Source: Streptomyces caniscabiei (lineage in GTDB: Bacteria > Actinomycetota > Actinomycetes > Streptomycetales > Streptomycetaceae). Taken from it: 64,000 nt of DNA. Numbering within the stretch: the stretch's first letter is position 1; every line of letters begins with the position of its first letter. The notes under the pieces were generated by a model that was not told the DNA's origin, ran no database searches, and worked only from the letters and a program-made list of their open reading frames with translations. This document shows, in pieces, positions 18,489-26,676 of the stretch. The stretch lies in NCBI RefSeq assembly GCF_014930365.1, contig NZ_JABXWI010000008.1:310001-374000 (forward strand). The letters run 5' to 3'. The translations under genes were made by a program, and so were the position numbers.

Positions 18489-19409
18489 TCAGTCGGCCGC
18501 CGGCGCGGGCTCGGACGCGGGCTGCGGCGGGGTGGCCTGCTCCGGGGCGTCGGGGCCGGTGTAGTACACGGAGGAACCCTGCTTGACGCGCTGGGCGTTG
18601 CTCTTGGCGACCAGACCTTCGAGGGTGGTGCGCACGACGTTGGTCTGGATACGGCGGTCCGGGTGCGCCTGGGTGAGCGCGGTGGCGACCTCGGCCGCGG
18701 AACGCGGCTCGCTCTGCTCGGTGAGATGACGGCGGATGAGCTCGACGAGCGTGGGCTGAGCCTTCTCGGCGGTCGCGGTCGCGGTCGCGGTCTTGGCCGC
18801 GGTCTTGGAGGCCGCCGTCTTCGTGGCGGGTGGCTTGCTCGCGGCAGTCTTGCCGGCTGCGGGCTTGGCGGTGGAGGCCTTGTCGTCAGAGGCCTTGGCG
18901 GTCCCTGACTTGGCCGTCGAGGCCTTGGTGGTCACGGTCTTGGTGGCCGTCGTGGTCTTGGCGGCCGTCGGCTTCGGGCTCTCGGCCTTCGGGCTCTCGG
19001 TTTTCGGGCTCGTGGTCTTCGCCGTCGTGGTCTTCGTGGTCGCCGTCCTGGGGCCGGCGGTCTGCGTCGCGGTCGCCTTCCTCGTCCCCTTGCCGCCCTG
19101 CGAGGGTTCGGCCTTCCTGGCCCGGGTGCGCTTGCCGGCCTCCGGGGCGGGGGCGGTCTTCTGCCGGGGCACGGAGGGTGTCGTGACCTCTTCGGCCGCG
19201 GGCGTGGGCTCGGGGGCCGCGACGCCGAGCGCCTGCTGCATGTTCACCAGCACGGCGTGATCCTGCCGCAGACTGAGGAGTTGCTCCTGCAGAGCGTCGA
19301 TCTCCCCGATGAGACGCTCCTGTTCCTTGGCGTTGCGCTCGAGGTCGGTGGCGACCTGGGCGGTGTACTGCGTCTTGAGGTCGGTCGACTCTGATGGCGT
19401 CTCGGTCAT
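18489..19409 (-). CDS. histone-H1-like protein with N-terminal coiled coil and C-terminal winged helix
   Basis: 306 residues in three parts. Residues 10-60 form a heptad-rich helix (LERNAKEQERLIGEIDALQE). Residues about 65-215 are a Lys/Ala/Thr/Pro low-complexity tail with many TAK, TTK and SPK repeats, like eukaryotic H1 or the Lys-rich tails of actinobacterial nucleoid proteins. Residues about 218-285 look like a winged helix (LVELIRRHLTEQSEPRSAAE, then VVRTTLEGLVAKSNAQRVKQ). A role in DNA binding or nucleoid organisation is inferred. It is convergent with the GH78 operon. No specific family name can be assigned from reading. Confidence 0.75.
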   Translation of the reverse strand: MTETPSESTDLKTQYTAQVATDLERNAKEQERLIGEIDALQEQLLSLRQDHAVLVNMQQALGVAAPEPTPAAEEVTTPSVPRQKTAPAPEAGKRTRARKAEPSQGGKGTRKATATQTAGPRTATTKTTTAKTTSPKTESPKAESPKPTAAKTTTATKTVTTKASTAKSGTAKASDDKASTAKPAAGKTAASKPPATKTAASKTAAKTATATATAEKAQPTLVELIRRHLTEQSEPRSAAEVATALTQAHPDRRIQTNVVRTTLEGLVAKSNAQRVKQGSSVYYTGPDAPEQATPPQPASEPAPAAD

Positions 19410-19734
19410 GGCGGTTCCCTTCCCGACAACGAACGTGCTGTGTGCGGATGGTACTCACCGATTCGCGATACGTCGGCCGAGAGCGAATCCCGGTTGCCGC
19501 GACGCCCCGCCTCCCGCGGTCCTGAGGTGACGGGGAACCCCGTGTGCCGTCAAGGCCGCACCGCCTCAGCCCCGGGACCGGGCCTGATGGGCACCTGCCG
19601 GGCGGCAGCGACAGTCCCCGCACCGCACCGCACCGCTCTCCCCGAGCCCATCGGATACCTGTTCGGTGACCACGATGGGCTGAATCGGGCGGCGGGCATG
19701 TACTGCGCCGCCGCCCACTCCCGGGCCCCGGAGG
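19410..19734. other. intergenic, nothing recognised
   Basis: 325 bp between two minus-strand genes. It must hold the promoter of the histone-like gene and the 3' end of the DUF1684 gene. No ORF, RNA gene or clear repeat is seen. Confidence 0.5.
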
Positions 19735-20559
19735 TCAGGCGCCGCCGCGTTCGTGCGGGATCTTCTCCCCGGCCTCGATCGCCACCGGCAAGCGGTTCTC
19801 GGCCGGAGGGAGAGGGCAGGTGGCCAGGTCGGTGTAGGCGCACGGCAGGTTCGTCGCCCGGTTGAAGTCGAGGACCACCGTGCCGTCGGCGGCGGGCGGG
19901 GCGAGGGAGAGGGACCTGTTGGCCGCGTAGGTGGTGATGCCGGACGTCGCGTCGGTGAACAGCACCAGCAGGCCGCCCGGCCCGTGCCCGGGGAACGAGG
20001 TCAGGGCGAGGGGACGCCCGTCGAGAGCGAACTCGATCCGGCCCGGCGCGTCGTACACATGCTCAAGGCCCTCCACCGCCGCGCCCACCGTCGTCGGCCG
20101 GGGCTCGTCGAAGGCCGTGTACCTGCCGGTCACCACCCAGCGGGGGTGCGGGGCATAGGCGGGCGTACCCGTGTACGCGGTACGCAGCGGCGCGTCCGGG
20201 TGCCGGGGGCGGACGATGTCGTGTCCGCCGCGCCTGGCCACCTCGATCACGGCCTCGCCCCAGACCGCGTTCACCCCGCCGCGCTCCGGGAGCACCCCGA
20301 AGCGGTGCTCACCGTGGACGGGCACTCCGTCCACGACCAGTCCCTCTCCCTCGTCGAGGACCACGACGACCCCCTCGGCGCCGGTCGACCAGGCGCCCGG
20401 CGCGTCCGGGAAGCGCTGCGGCTCCTGGTCGAGCCAGTGCAGGCCGGTGACGGCGAGGAAGCCGTGCGGGTCGGCGAGCCGGGTCTCCTGCCCGGTGTGC
20501 CACTCCTGCCAGTCGCGGGTGAAGGCGGACAGTTCCTCGGTGGTGTCCTGAACGGACAT
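19735..20559 (-). CDS. DUF1684 family protein
   Basis: 274 residues. The sequence matches what is known of DUF1684: an N-terminal segment WQEWHTGQETRLADPHGFLAVTGLHWL, a central all-beta region, and the conserved C-terminal block LDFNRATNLPCAYTDLATCPLPPAENRL, where FNxxxNPxCAYxxxxxCPxPPxxN is the family signature. Biochemical function is unknown. There is no signal peptide. It lies downstream of a decayed sulfonate locus, separated by a tandem repeat. Family call is confident; role is not. Confidence 0.88.
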   Translation of the reverse strand: MSVQDTTEELSAFTRDWQEWHTGQETRLADPHGFLAVTGLHWLDQEPQRFPDAPGAWSTGAEGVVVVLDEGEGLVVDGVPVHGEHRFGVLPERGGVNAVWGEAVIEVARRGGHDIVRPRHPDAPLRTAYTGTPAYAPHPRWVVTGRYTAFDEPRPTTVGAAVEGLEHVYDAPGRIEFALDGRPLALTSFPGHGPGGLLVLFTDATSGITTYAANRSLSLAPPAADGTVVLDFNRATNLPCAYTDLATCPLPPAENRLPVAIEAGEKIPHERGGA

Positions 20560-20576
20560 GTGTGTGCGCTCCTCGG

Positions 20577-20624
20577 TCGTGGGTCGTGGGTCGTGGGTCG
20601 TGGGTCGTGGGGTCGTGGGGTCGT
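20577..20624. repeat. tandem repeat of TCGTGGG (7-8 bp units)
   Basis: Four perfect TCGTGGG units at 20577-20604 are followed by two TCGTGGGG units and a partial unit. The array sits 18 bp upstream of the DUF1684 start, so its length could change spacing of expression signals. Slippage is expected. Confidence 0.85.
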
Positions 20625-20634
20625 CCGGGGTCGG

Positions 20635-20930
20635 TCAGCGGGGTGCGGTGGCGGGGCCGACCGGGGTGTCGCTTCGCGTAGCGTGATGCGGTGCATGACC
20701 CGGTGCCGGTCGCCGTAGTCGCGGTTGGCGTAGTGGGCCGTGCTGCGGTTGTCCCACAGGGCGACGTCGCCGGGCTGCCAGCGGTGGCGTACGACGTGTT
20801 CGGGCTTGGTGAGATGGGCGTAGAGGATGTCGAGGACGCCCCGGCTCTCGTGCTCCGAGACGCCCACGATGTGCGAGGTGAAACCGGGGTTCACGAACAG
20901 CCCCTTGCGGACGGCGGCGGGTGTCACCCA
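20635..20930 (-). pseudogene. 3' remnant of a TauD-type 2-oxoglutarate dioxygenase
   Basis: About 95 codons encode the C-terminal third of a taurine/sulfonate dioxygenase: GLFVNPGFTSHIVGVSEHES, then WDNRSTAHYANRDYG, which carries the distal metal-binding His, and HRVMHRITL with the Arg that binds 2-oxoglutarate. The N-terminal HxD motif and about 180 residues are missing. A 1-nt shift near 20672 separates the ITL segment from the natural ending (DTPVGPATAPR, stop at 20635). The gene is fused at its 5' side to a truncated ABC permease, so it is a deletion remnant. Confidence 0.82.
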
Positions 20931-21352
20931 CGCAGCCCGAACAGCACCCCGAGGGCGATGCCGACACCGGCACCGATCGCGATGCGCCGCAGGCTGATGC
21001 CCAGATGTTCGACGAGGTACGTGCCGTTGTAGCCACGGACACCGTCGTGCGTCGTGGACACGGTGACGAACGCGTCCCACACTCTCGCCGGTGACGGCAC
21101 GAGTGTCTCGCTCCATGTCCCGCTCGCCGCCACCACCTGCCACAGGAGGAGGAACAGCAGGAGCGAGCCGACGGGTAGCACGACGGGGCGGGCGCGCTCC
21201 CACGGACCCCGCGCGGGCGAACGGGGATCGGGCGATACGTCGACGCGGGCGGACGTGGGTGCCGGGACGTCGGAGGGCGCGGGCGTTCCGGCGTCCGCGT
21301 CCGCCGGTGCTGCCGGTCGATCAGGCTTGGAGAGAGGGGGAGTTACGGACAT
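20924..21352 (-). pseudogene. truncated sulfonate/taurine-type ABC permease (SsuC-like), N-terminal part
   Basis: 142 codons: a Pro/Ala-rich cytosolic start, a first TM segment (VVLPVGSLLLFLLLWQVVA) and the beginning of the core with LISLRRIAIGAGVGIALG-like sequence, typical of SsuC/TauC permeases of about 280 residues. The frame stops right after VLFGLRG. Beyond this point the DNA encodes the tail of tauD in another frame. The remaining half, including the EAA loop, is gone. A Cys-rich leader peptide lies upstream, consistent with former control by sulfur supply. Confidence 0.8.
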
Positions 21353-21528
21353 GTGGCGTCCTCCGTGGGGCGCCGGGACATGCGCGGCCGTCGTCTGGCG
21401 ACGTGGGCGGCCGGCCCCGAGCGAGAGCTGTGCTGGACCGAGCGGGAGAGAGCACCCCGGGACAGGGCGCGAGGACCGCCCGCGCCGGGTGAGTCACCGG
21501 ACGGCGGGGCGGGCGGGAGAGCGTCGGT

Positions 21529-21600
21529 TCAGCGACAACACGAACCCGGGCGTCGGCACAGGTCGATGACCTGGCGTCGCACCAAGGGCTCGGGATTCAT
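21529..21600 (-). CDS. Cys-rich leader peptide upstream of sulfur-uptake locus
   Basis: A 23-codon ORF reads MNPEPLVRRQVIDLC and ends RRPGSCCR. The pattern LVxRRxxxDLCR...CCR with a terminal pair of Cys codons is the hallmark of the actinobacterial leader peptides found ahead of sulfate, sulfonate and cysteine genes, thought to sense Cys-tRNA through attenuation. An AAAAGGG sequence precedes the ATG. It lies 177 bp upstream of the truncated permease on the same strand. Recognition is by pattern; Cys-dependent attenuation here is inferred. Confidence 0.78.
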   Translation of the reverse strand: MNPEPLVRRQVIDLCRRPGSCCR

Positions 21601-21677
21601 GGCCCTTTTCTACCCCAGCCGCAGCGCGACACCAAGAGGCGTCCACTCTCTGGAACGCGGGGCGGGGACGCGTACGG

Positions 21678-22523
21678 CTACGCGGTGGCCGCGGCCGGAC
21701 CGTTCGCGGGCTTGTGTCCCCAGGCGGTGAGCATGCCGGCCGAGACCGCCGCGCACGCGTCCGAGCCCAGGTAGCGGATCGCCGCGTCGAGGGCCGCGTC
21801 GTCGACCAGGCCGGTGGCGACCATGGCGGTCCTGCTCCGCTCCCAAGTGTCCGCCCAGAAGCGGCTGATGGGACTGCCCGGCAGCAACGGCGGCACATGG
21901 ATCTCGGCGCCGACGGACCCGAGCCCCGCGTCCCGCAACAGCCGCGGGTACGACGGCACCCAGGTCACGTCCGTGCCGATGGTCGCCCGCAGGCCCTCCC
22001 ACATCGCGCGCATGGCGTCGGCGTACGGGGTGCCGGGCGTCCGGTCGCTCGTCAGGTCGATCGCGTCGCTGAGCACCAACACCCCACCGCACGCGACGAG
22101 TTCGGCCAGTTTCGTGATCAGGCGGTCGCGCTCGGGGAGGTGCATCAGCACGAAGCGCGCGTGCACGAGCCCGAATCGGCCGGGGGCGAAGGCCGGGTCC
22201 GAGACGTCGGCCCGGAGGACGTCGAGCCCGGGGACCGGCCGGGCTTCGAGGAACCGTACGTCACGGTCCACCGCGAGCACGCTCGTGACCCCGGCCTCCT
22301 CCAGCAGCCGACGGGAGACGGTGCCCGTGCCGGCGCCGACGTCGAGGCAGCGCCACCCAGGGCCGACGCCGAGGTCCCGCAGCCGCGCCAGGGTGACGTC
22401 GTCGTAGGCGAGGGCACCGAAGTCGATCCGTTCTCCCTCGCCCGGCTGTTCCGGACGGAAGACGGCCTCGCCGTAGCGCCCGTCATGGCGCCCACCGCCC
22501 GGCGCGTCGTCGAACGCGGTCAT
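21678..22523 (-). CDS. class I SAM-dependent methyltransferase
   Basis: 281 residues from ATG 22523, which follows GAAGGGG at 7-bp spacing; longer in-frame starts would add Gly-rich, non-conserved residues. Motif I is CLDVGAGTGTVSRRL, with the acidic residue at the end of beta 2 in AVDRDVRFLE and the motif RADVSDPAF. Downstream segments (LVHARFVLMHLPERD, GGVLVLSDAIDL) fit the UbiE/COQ5-like or Methyltransf_25 group acting on small molecules. The substrate is unknown and the neighbours give no hint. Confidence 0.85.
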   Translation of the reverse strand: MTAFDDAPGGGRHDGRYGEAVFRPEQPGEGERIDFGALAYDDVTLARLRDLGVGPGWRCLDVGAGTGTVSRRLLEEAGVTSVLAVDRDVRFLEARPVPGLDVLRADVSDPAFAPGRFGLVHARFVLMHLPERDRLITKLAELVACGGVLVLSDAIDLTSDRTPGTPYADAMRAMWEGLRATIGTDVTWVPSYPRLLRDAGLGSVGAEIHVPPLLPGSPISRFWADTWERSRTAMVATGLVDDAALDAAIRYLGSDACAAVSAGMLTAWGHKPANGPAAATA

Positions 22524-22703
22524 GAGCGAACCCCTTCGCAGGAGGGACAGGTGGCGGGCGGCGGAAAGCATGAGGTCGCCGCCCCCACCCGATCCTCCCC
22601 GGCCCGCACCCCAGGGGCCCGAGGCGCGCCGCACCGTCGGCCGCACGGACCCGGACGTCGGCATCGGGCCCCGTCGCGCGGCGCGCGGCGGAGTCCGCCC
22701 GGC

Positions 22704-23882
22704 TCAGCCCCCGAGACGTTCGCTGTAGGCCTCGGTCGGCGGATACGGAGTGGGGCGGGTCATGCCCACCGACCAGAAGGCCCTGGTGCCCGGGACCGAC
22801 GTCACGTCATTGAGGTACGGCGCCGGGGCCGGGCCCGCCGGGCCCCGGGCGAGGGCCCAGGTGTCGCCGTCCCGGCGCAGATACGTACTGCGGCTCTGGT
22901 CCGAGAAGTTCCAGCCCGAGATCCACGCGGCACGCCCCCGGGCGTCGCCCGCTATCCCGGTGAGCGACCCGAGGGTGAAGCCGGCTTCCAGCCGGGTCCA
23001 GGACGTGCCGTCCCAGTGACTCAGGGCGGGGTTGCCGGGACGGCCGATCGGCCCGCCCACACCGGCCTCGGTGCCCACCGCCCATACGTCGTCCGGGCCG
23101 GCGGCGTGCACGTCGGCGAGGCCGAGCCGCAGGCCCACCACCGGGGGCAGCGCCGTCCACGCACCGTCCCAGCGGGCCACGAGACCGGACCAGCCGCCGC
23201 CGTTCGACCGGTCCCCGCAGACCCACACCTCGCCCCGCCGGCGCACGACGACCCGGTAGAGGTTCACGCTCGCGACGGGCAGCGGGTCCAGCCAGCGCCA
23301 CCGCCGGCCGTCGCCGTGCAGCAGACGGGCGGCGCCGTCCCGGACACCGCAGACCCACACCTGCCGGTCGCGGCCGACACCCACCGAGCTGATCCGTACG
23401 TCCGGTTCGCCCCGGCCGGGGAAGTCGGCCTCGCGCCAGGTGGTGCCGTCCCAGCGCAGCAGGGGGCTGCCGTCGCCGGTGGGATGGCCCACGGCCCACG
23501 CGGCGGACGAGTGGACACCGGCGACATCGACGATCCTCGTGTGCGTCAGGTGTGACAGGTCGCTCTTCCGCCAGACACGGCCGTTCCACACCATGGCCAG
23601 GGCCCGCTGCTGAGTCTGCGCCCCCAGCTCCTCCTCGCCCACGGCCCAGGCCAGTCGCGGCCCGGCGGCGGCGATCCGCCGCAGTTGCGCGGCGGGGACG
23701 CTGCCGGGCGCCGGCACGGCCTGCCATTCCCGCGTTCCGGGTGCCTGCGCGTCCTGCCCGTCCTGCCTGTCCTGCCCGTCCTGCGGGAGGGGCGTCGGGA
23801 CGTGGGCCCGGGACGCGGACGGGCCGAGCGCCGTCCCCGCGAGGGCACCGACGGTCCCTGCCACGAATCGCCTTCGTCTCAC
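22704..23882 (-). CDS. secreted beta-propeller-like protein (Tat signal)
   Basis: 392 residues from GTG 23882, which has GGAGGG eight bases upstream. The N-terminus RRRRFVAGTVGALAG is a twin-arginine signal, with cleavage likely near residue 25. The mature part repeats a pattern W-x-V-G ... L-x-R-W-D-G-x-x-W about six times (AWAVGHPTGDGSPLLRWDG, VWVCGDRSNGG, VWAVGTEAGVGG, ALSHWDGTSW), as in beta-propeller or sialidase-like folds. A short QDGQDRQDGQDAQ tract precedes the propeller. Extracellular binding or structural role is inferred; no catalytic residues are recognised. Confidence 0.72.
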   Translation of the reverse strand: MRRRRFVAGTVGALAGTALGPSASRAHVPTPLPQDGQDRQDGQDAQAPGTREWQAVPAPGSVPAAQLRRIAAAGPRLAWAVGEEELGAQTQQRALAMVWNGRVWRKSDLSHLTHTRIVDVAGVHSSAAWAVGHPTGDGSPLLRWDGTTWREADFPGRGEPDVRISSVGVGRDRQVWVCGVRDGAARLLHGDGRRWRWLDPLPVASVNLYRVVVRRRGEVWVCGDRSNGGGWSGLVARWDGAWTALPPVVGLRLGLADVHAAGPDDVWAVGTEAGVGGPIGRPGNPALSHWDGTSWTRLEAGFTLGSLTGIAGDARGRAAWISGWNFSDQSRSTYLRRDGDTWALARGPAGPAPAPYLNDVTSVPGTRAFWSVGMTRPTPYPPTEAYSERLGG

Positions 23883-23986
23883 TGTTGGATCCCTCCGGAC
23901 GGATCGGGCGGACAGGAGGAACCACCGTGAACCAGCGCACCCGAGAGTTCTAGCCACCCACGTGACAAAACGCGGGGAGGGGCCTT

Positions 23987-23998
23987 ACCCGATCGGGT
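23987..23998. promoter_or_regulatory. palindrome ACCCGATCGGGT in divergent promoter
   Basis: A perfect 12-bp palindrome lies between the propeller gene (start 23882) and the acyl-CoA synthetase gene (start 24099). It could be a TetR- or similar regulator site; no regulator gene is adjacent. Confidence 0.4.
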
Positions 23999-24098
23999 GA
24001 GCGACCAGTGGCGTGCGCACGCGGTAGGGGAGTAACAACTCGTATGAGGCACGAGACATGACGTACGCGGCGTGCGGACAGGGCGAGTGGGGAGACAG

Positions 24099-25640
24099 AT
24101 GCGTGTTCCGATGACGGTGGCCGACTTCCTGGACCGGGCGGAGGCGGGTTTCGCCGACAGCCCCGGGGTGATCGACGAGCCGGGTCAGCCCGCGGCGCCG
24201 GTGGCGCCGTCGACGTACCGGCGGCTGGGTGAACGGGTACGGGCCTGGCAGGCGGGACTGGACGCGCTCGGGGTGGGGGAGGGCGAGCGGGTGGCGGTGG
24301 TCAGCCACAACTCGGCCCGTCTGCTGGAGCTGCTGTTCGCGGTGCCGATGAGCGGGCGGATCTGTGTGCCGGTCAACTTCCGGCTGAAGGCGGAGGAGAT
24401 CGAGTACGTGGTGCGCCAGAGCGGCGCCTCGGTGCTGCTGGTCGACCCCGAGGTCCGGGACACGGTCGCCGGCGTCGAGGTGGCGCACCGGTTCACTCTG
24501 GGGGAGCAGACCGACACCGAGCTGATGCGGTTCGGGGTGGAGCCGAGGCCCTGGTCGCACCCCGACGAGGACGCCACCGCGACGATCAACTACACATCGG
24601 GAACGACCGCGCGCCCCAAGGGAGTTCAGCTCACCCACCGCAACATCTGGGTGAACGGGCTGACCTTCGGGCTGCACACGAGGGCGTGGGAGCGGGACGT
24701 GTACCTGCACACCTTGCCGATGTTCCACTGCAACGGGTGGGGGATGCCGTTCGTGATGGCCGGGCTCGGCGCCAAGCAGGTGGTGCTGCGCAAGGTCGAC
24801 GGCGCCGAGATCCTGCGCCGGGTCGACGAACACGGGGTGACGCTGATGTGCGGCGCGCCCGCCGTGTGGAACGCGGTCCTCGACGCGGCGACCGGCTGGG
24901 ACGGGCCGGTGCCGGGGCGCGACCGGGTGCGGATCGTGTGCGCGGGAGCACCGCCGCCGAGCCGGATGATCCAGCGCGTCCATGAGGAACTGGGCTGGGA
25001 GTTCACCCAGATCTACGGCCTGACGGAGACCTCACCCCTGCTGACGTTCAACCGCGTGCGGCCCGAGGACGACGGCCTGCGGGGCGAGGAGCGGGCGCGC
25101 AGGCTGTCGCGGGCCGGTCTGCCGGCGCTCGGGGTGAAGCTCCGCGTCGCGGACTCCGGTGAGGTGCTGGCGCGTTCGAACGTGGTCCTCGACGGCTACT
25201 GGGAGAAGCCCGAGGAGACCGCCGCCGTGCTGGAGGACGGCTGGTTCCACACGGGCGACGGCGGGACGCTCGACCCCGAGGACGGACATCTGACGATCTC
25301 GGACCGGAAGAAGGACGTCATCATCACCGGCGGCGAGAACGTGTCGTCGATCGAGGTGGAGGACACGATCTTCAGCCACCCCGGGGTGGCGGAGGTCGCG
25401 GTCATCGGGGTGCCGGACACCAGGTGGGGCGAGACGATCAAGGCGCTGGTCGTGCGGGCCGGGGACGCGGCCGTGAGCGAGGCCGAGATCATCGCGTACT
25501 GCAAGGAGCGGCTCGCCGGGTACAAGGCCCCGACGAGTGTGGAGTTCCGGGACGCCATCCCGCGGACGGCGACCGGCAAGGTCCAGAAGTTCAAGCTGCG
25601 CGAGCCGTACTGGACCGGCCGGGACCGGGAGGTCAACTGA
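24099..25640 (+). CDS. acyl-CoA synthetase (AMP-forming)
   Basis: 513 residues; ATG 24099 follows GGGGAG. The ANL-superfamily motifs are complete: P-loop INYTSGTTARPKGVQLTH, the segment IYGLTETSP, the hinge Asp in WFHTGDGGTLDPEDGHLTISDRKKD and the C-terminal Lys in PRTATGKVQKFKLRE. It resembles medium/long-chain fatty acyl-CoA ligases. It is convergent with the encapsulin gene and separated from it by a strong hairpin, so I treat it as outside the cluster, though it could still supply an acyl starter. Confidence 0.9.
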   Translation: MRVPMTVADFLDRAEAGFADSPGVIDEPGQPAAPVAPSTYRRLGERVRAWQAGLDALGVGEGERVAVVSHNSARLLELLFAVPMSGRICVPVNFRLKAEEIEYVVRQSGASVLLVDPEVRDTVAGVEVAHRFTLGEQTDTELMRFGVEPRPWSHPDEDATATINYTSGTTARPKGVQLTHRNIWVNGLTFGLHTRAWERDVYLHTLPMFHCNGWGMPFVMAGLGAKQVVLRKVDGAEILRRVDEHGVTLMCGAPAVWNAVLDAATGWDGPVPGRDRVRIVCAGAPPPSRMIQRVHEELGWEFTQIYGLTETSPLLTFNRVRPEDDGLRGEERARRLSRAGLPALGVKLRVADSGEVLARSNVVLDGYWEKPEETAAVLEDGWFHTGDGGTLDPEDGHLTISDRKKDVIITGGENVSSIEVEDTIFSHPGVAEVAVIGVPDTRWGETIKALVVRAGDAAVSEAEIIAYCKERLAGYKAPTSVEFRDAIPRTATGKVQKFKLREPYWTGRDREVN

Positions 25641-25671
25641 CCGGGCGCGGCTGCCGACACGGGGCCGACGG

Positions 25672-25718
25672 GGAGCGCGGCGGACGGGGGCCCGCGTCGC
25701 CCGCGTCCCCCGCGCTCC
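25672..25718. terminator. bidirectional terminator between acyl-CoA synthetase and encapsulin
   Basis: Arms 25672-25685 (GGAGCGCGGCGGAC) and 25705-25718 pair over 14 bp with one mismatch and a 19-nt loop. It lies between two converging genes and marks the left border of the biosynthetic cluster. Confidence 0.75.
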
Positions 25719-25731
25719 ACGGTGCGTCCGC

Positions 25732-26607
25732 TCAGGCGCGTACCGCGTGGAAGAAGTGGGTCGGCTGCTGCACCGCCACGCTCTCGTGGACCTCGGCGCA
25801 GACGGCCGTGCCCGGTCGCTCGAAGAGGCCGGTCGGGGGCTCCGCGACCTTGATCACCGAACGGCCGGCCTCCAACAGGCGCGCGGCCATGGCGAAGTCG
25901 CCGACCAGCGCGGAGCCGGGAGCCACATGGCGGTGGCGGCAGATCATCACCTGTTCGCGGGCGAGGTCGGCCAGCAGGCTGCCGGCGCCCACCAACTCCC
26001 CGTAGTAGTCCTGGGGGTTGATCATCAGCGCGTGGCCGGTGCCGCCCTGCTGCTCTATCTCGTTGAAGGCGGCGAGGACCCCGGCGGTGTAGGAACCGGT
26101 GTACGGCAGGGTCGCGACGTCCGGGTGGTCCACGACGTCCAGGGTCAGGGCGCGGTTCTCCGCCGTCCCGAGCCGGACCATGAGGCGGTGGTCGATGAAC
26201 TGGGCCAGCGCGTCCGGGTGTTCGCCGAGGGCGTCGGGGATCTGCACCCACGCGGTGATCGGCCGTACCGCGTAGGTGGCGGCTTCGAACCGGTACGCGC
26301 TCTCCCGCAGCCCGCCGGACGCGTGCGGCGCGTCCGGCCGGGTCTCGAACCACGACCGGACGGTCTCGCTCGTGACGCGCTGCTTCTTGAACAGATTCCG
26401 GGCGGTCAGCCGTGGCCGGTCCTTCCCCGGCTGGAAGGAGTCGGTGATGGTGTGGTCGAACCGGACCTCGGCCTTCTCCGGGTCCTCGGCGAAGGCCCGG
26501 GCGAACCGCTCGCCCGGGGAGACGGTGGCCGTCGTACCGGTGGCGGCCGTCGTGGCGGAGGTGTTCGTCGTGTCAGTGGTGTTCGTCGCGTGAGGGGTCG
26601 TCGTCAT
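25732..26607 (-). CDS. Family 3 (natural-product) encapsulin shell protein, HK97 fold
   Basis: 291 residues. Residues 1-32 are Thr/Ala-rich and probably disordered. Residues 46-100 fit the N-arm/E-loop region. Residues 131-155 (a long helix containing ALAQFIDHRLMVRLGTAENR) match the HK97 spine helix that follows the E-loop, and later segments HALMINPQDYYGEL, GSALVGDFAMAARLL and TAVCAEVHESVAVQQPTHFF follow the P- and A-domain order of HK97-type capsids. No phage gene is nearby; instead the gene is the last of a biosynthetic operon next to a sulfotransferase, the known setting of Family 3 encapsulins. It should self-assemble into a protein compartment around a pathway enzyme. I prefer ATG 26607; another ATG at 26664 is possible but has no ribosome-binding site. 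Cargo is unknown. Confidence 0.82.
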   Translation of the reverse strand: MTTTPHATNTTDTTNTSATTAATGTTATVSPGERFARAFAEDPEKAEVRFDHTITDSFQPGKDRPRLTARNLFKKQRVTSETVRSWFETRPDAPHASGGLRESAYRFEAATYAVRPITAWVQIPDALGEHPDALAQFIDHRLMVRLGTAENRALTLDVVDHPDVATLPYTGSYTAGVLAAFNEIEQQGGTGHALMINPQDYYGELVGAGSLLADLAREQVMICRHRHVAPGSALVGDFAMAARLLEAGRSVIKVAEPPTGLFERPGTAVCAEVHESVAVQQPTHFFHAVRA

Positions 26608-26676
26608 CCGGTTGTACGTCCTCGGGATCGGTGGGGCAGGTGGTGCCGATGGGATGAGCGGCATGCGGTGGGCGGG

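Noticed and set aside
20577..20624. Possible CRISPR-like array
   Set aside because: Units are only 7-8 bp with no spacers; it is a simple tandem repeat.
24099..25640. Acyl-CoA synthetase as part of the encapsulin cluster
   Set aside because: It is transcribed toward the cluster and separated by a strong hairpin; no coupling to cluster genes is seen. It could still contribute a precursor.
25732..26607. Shell protein read as prophage major capsid
   Set aside because: No terminase, portal, tail or integrase gene is near; the gene is the last member of a biosynthetic operon.
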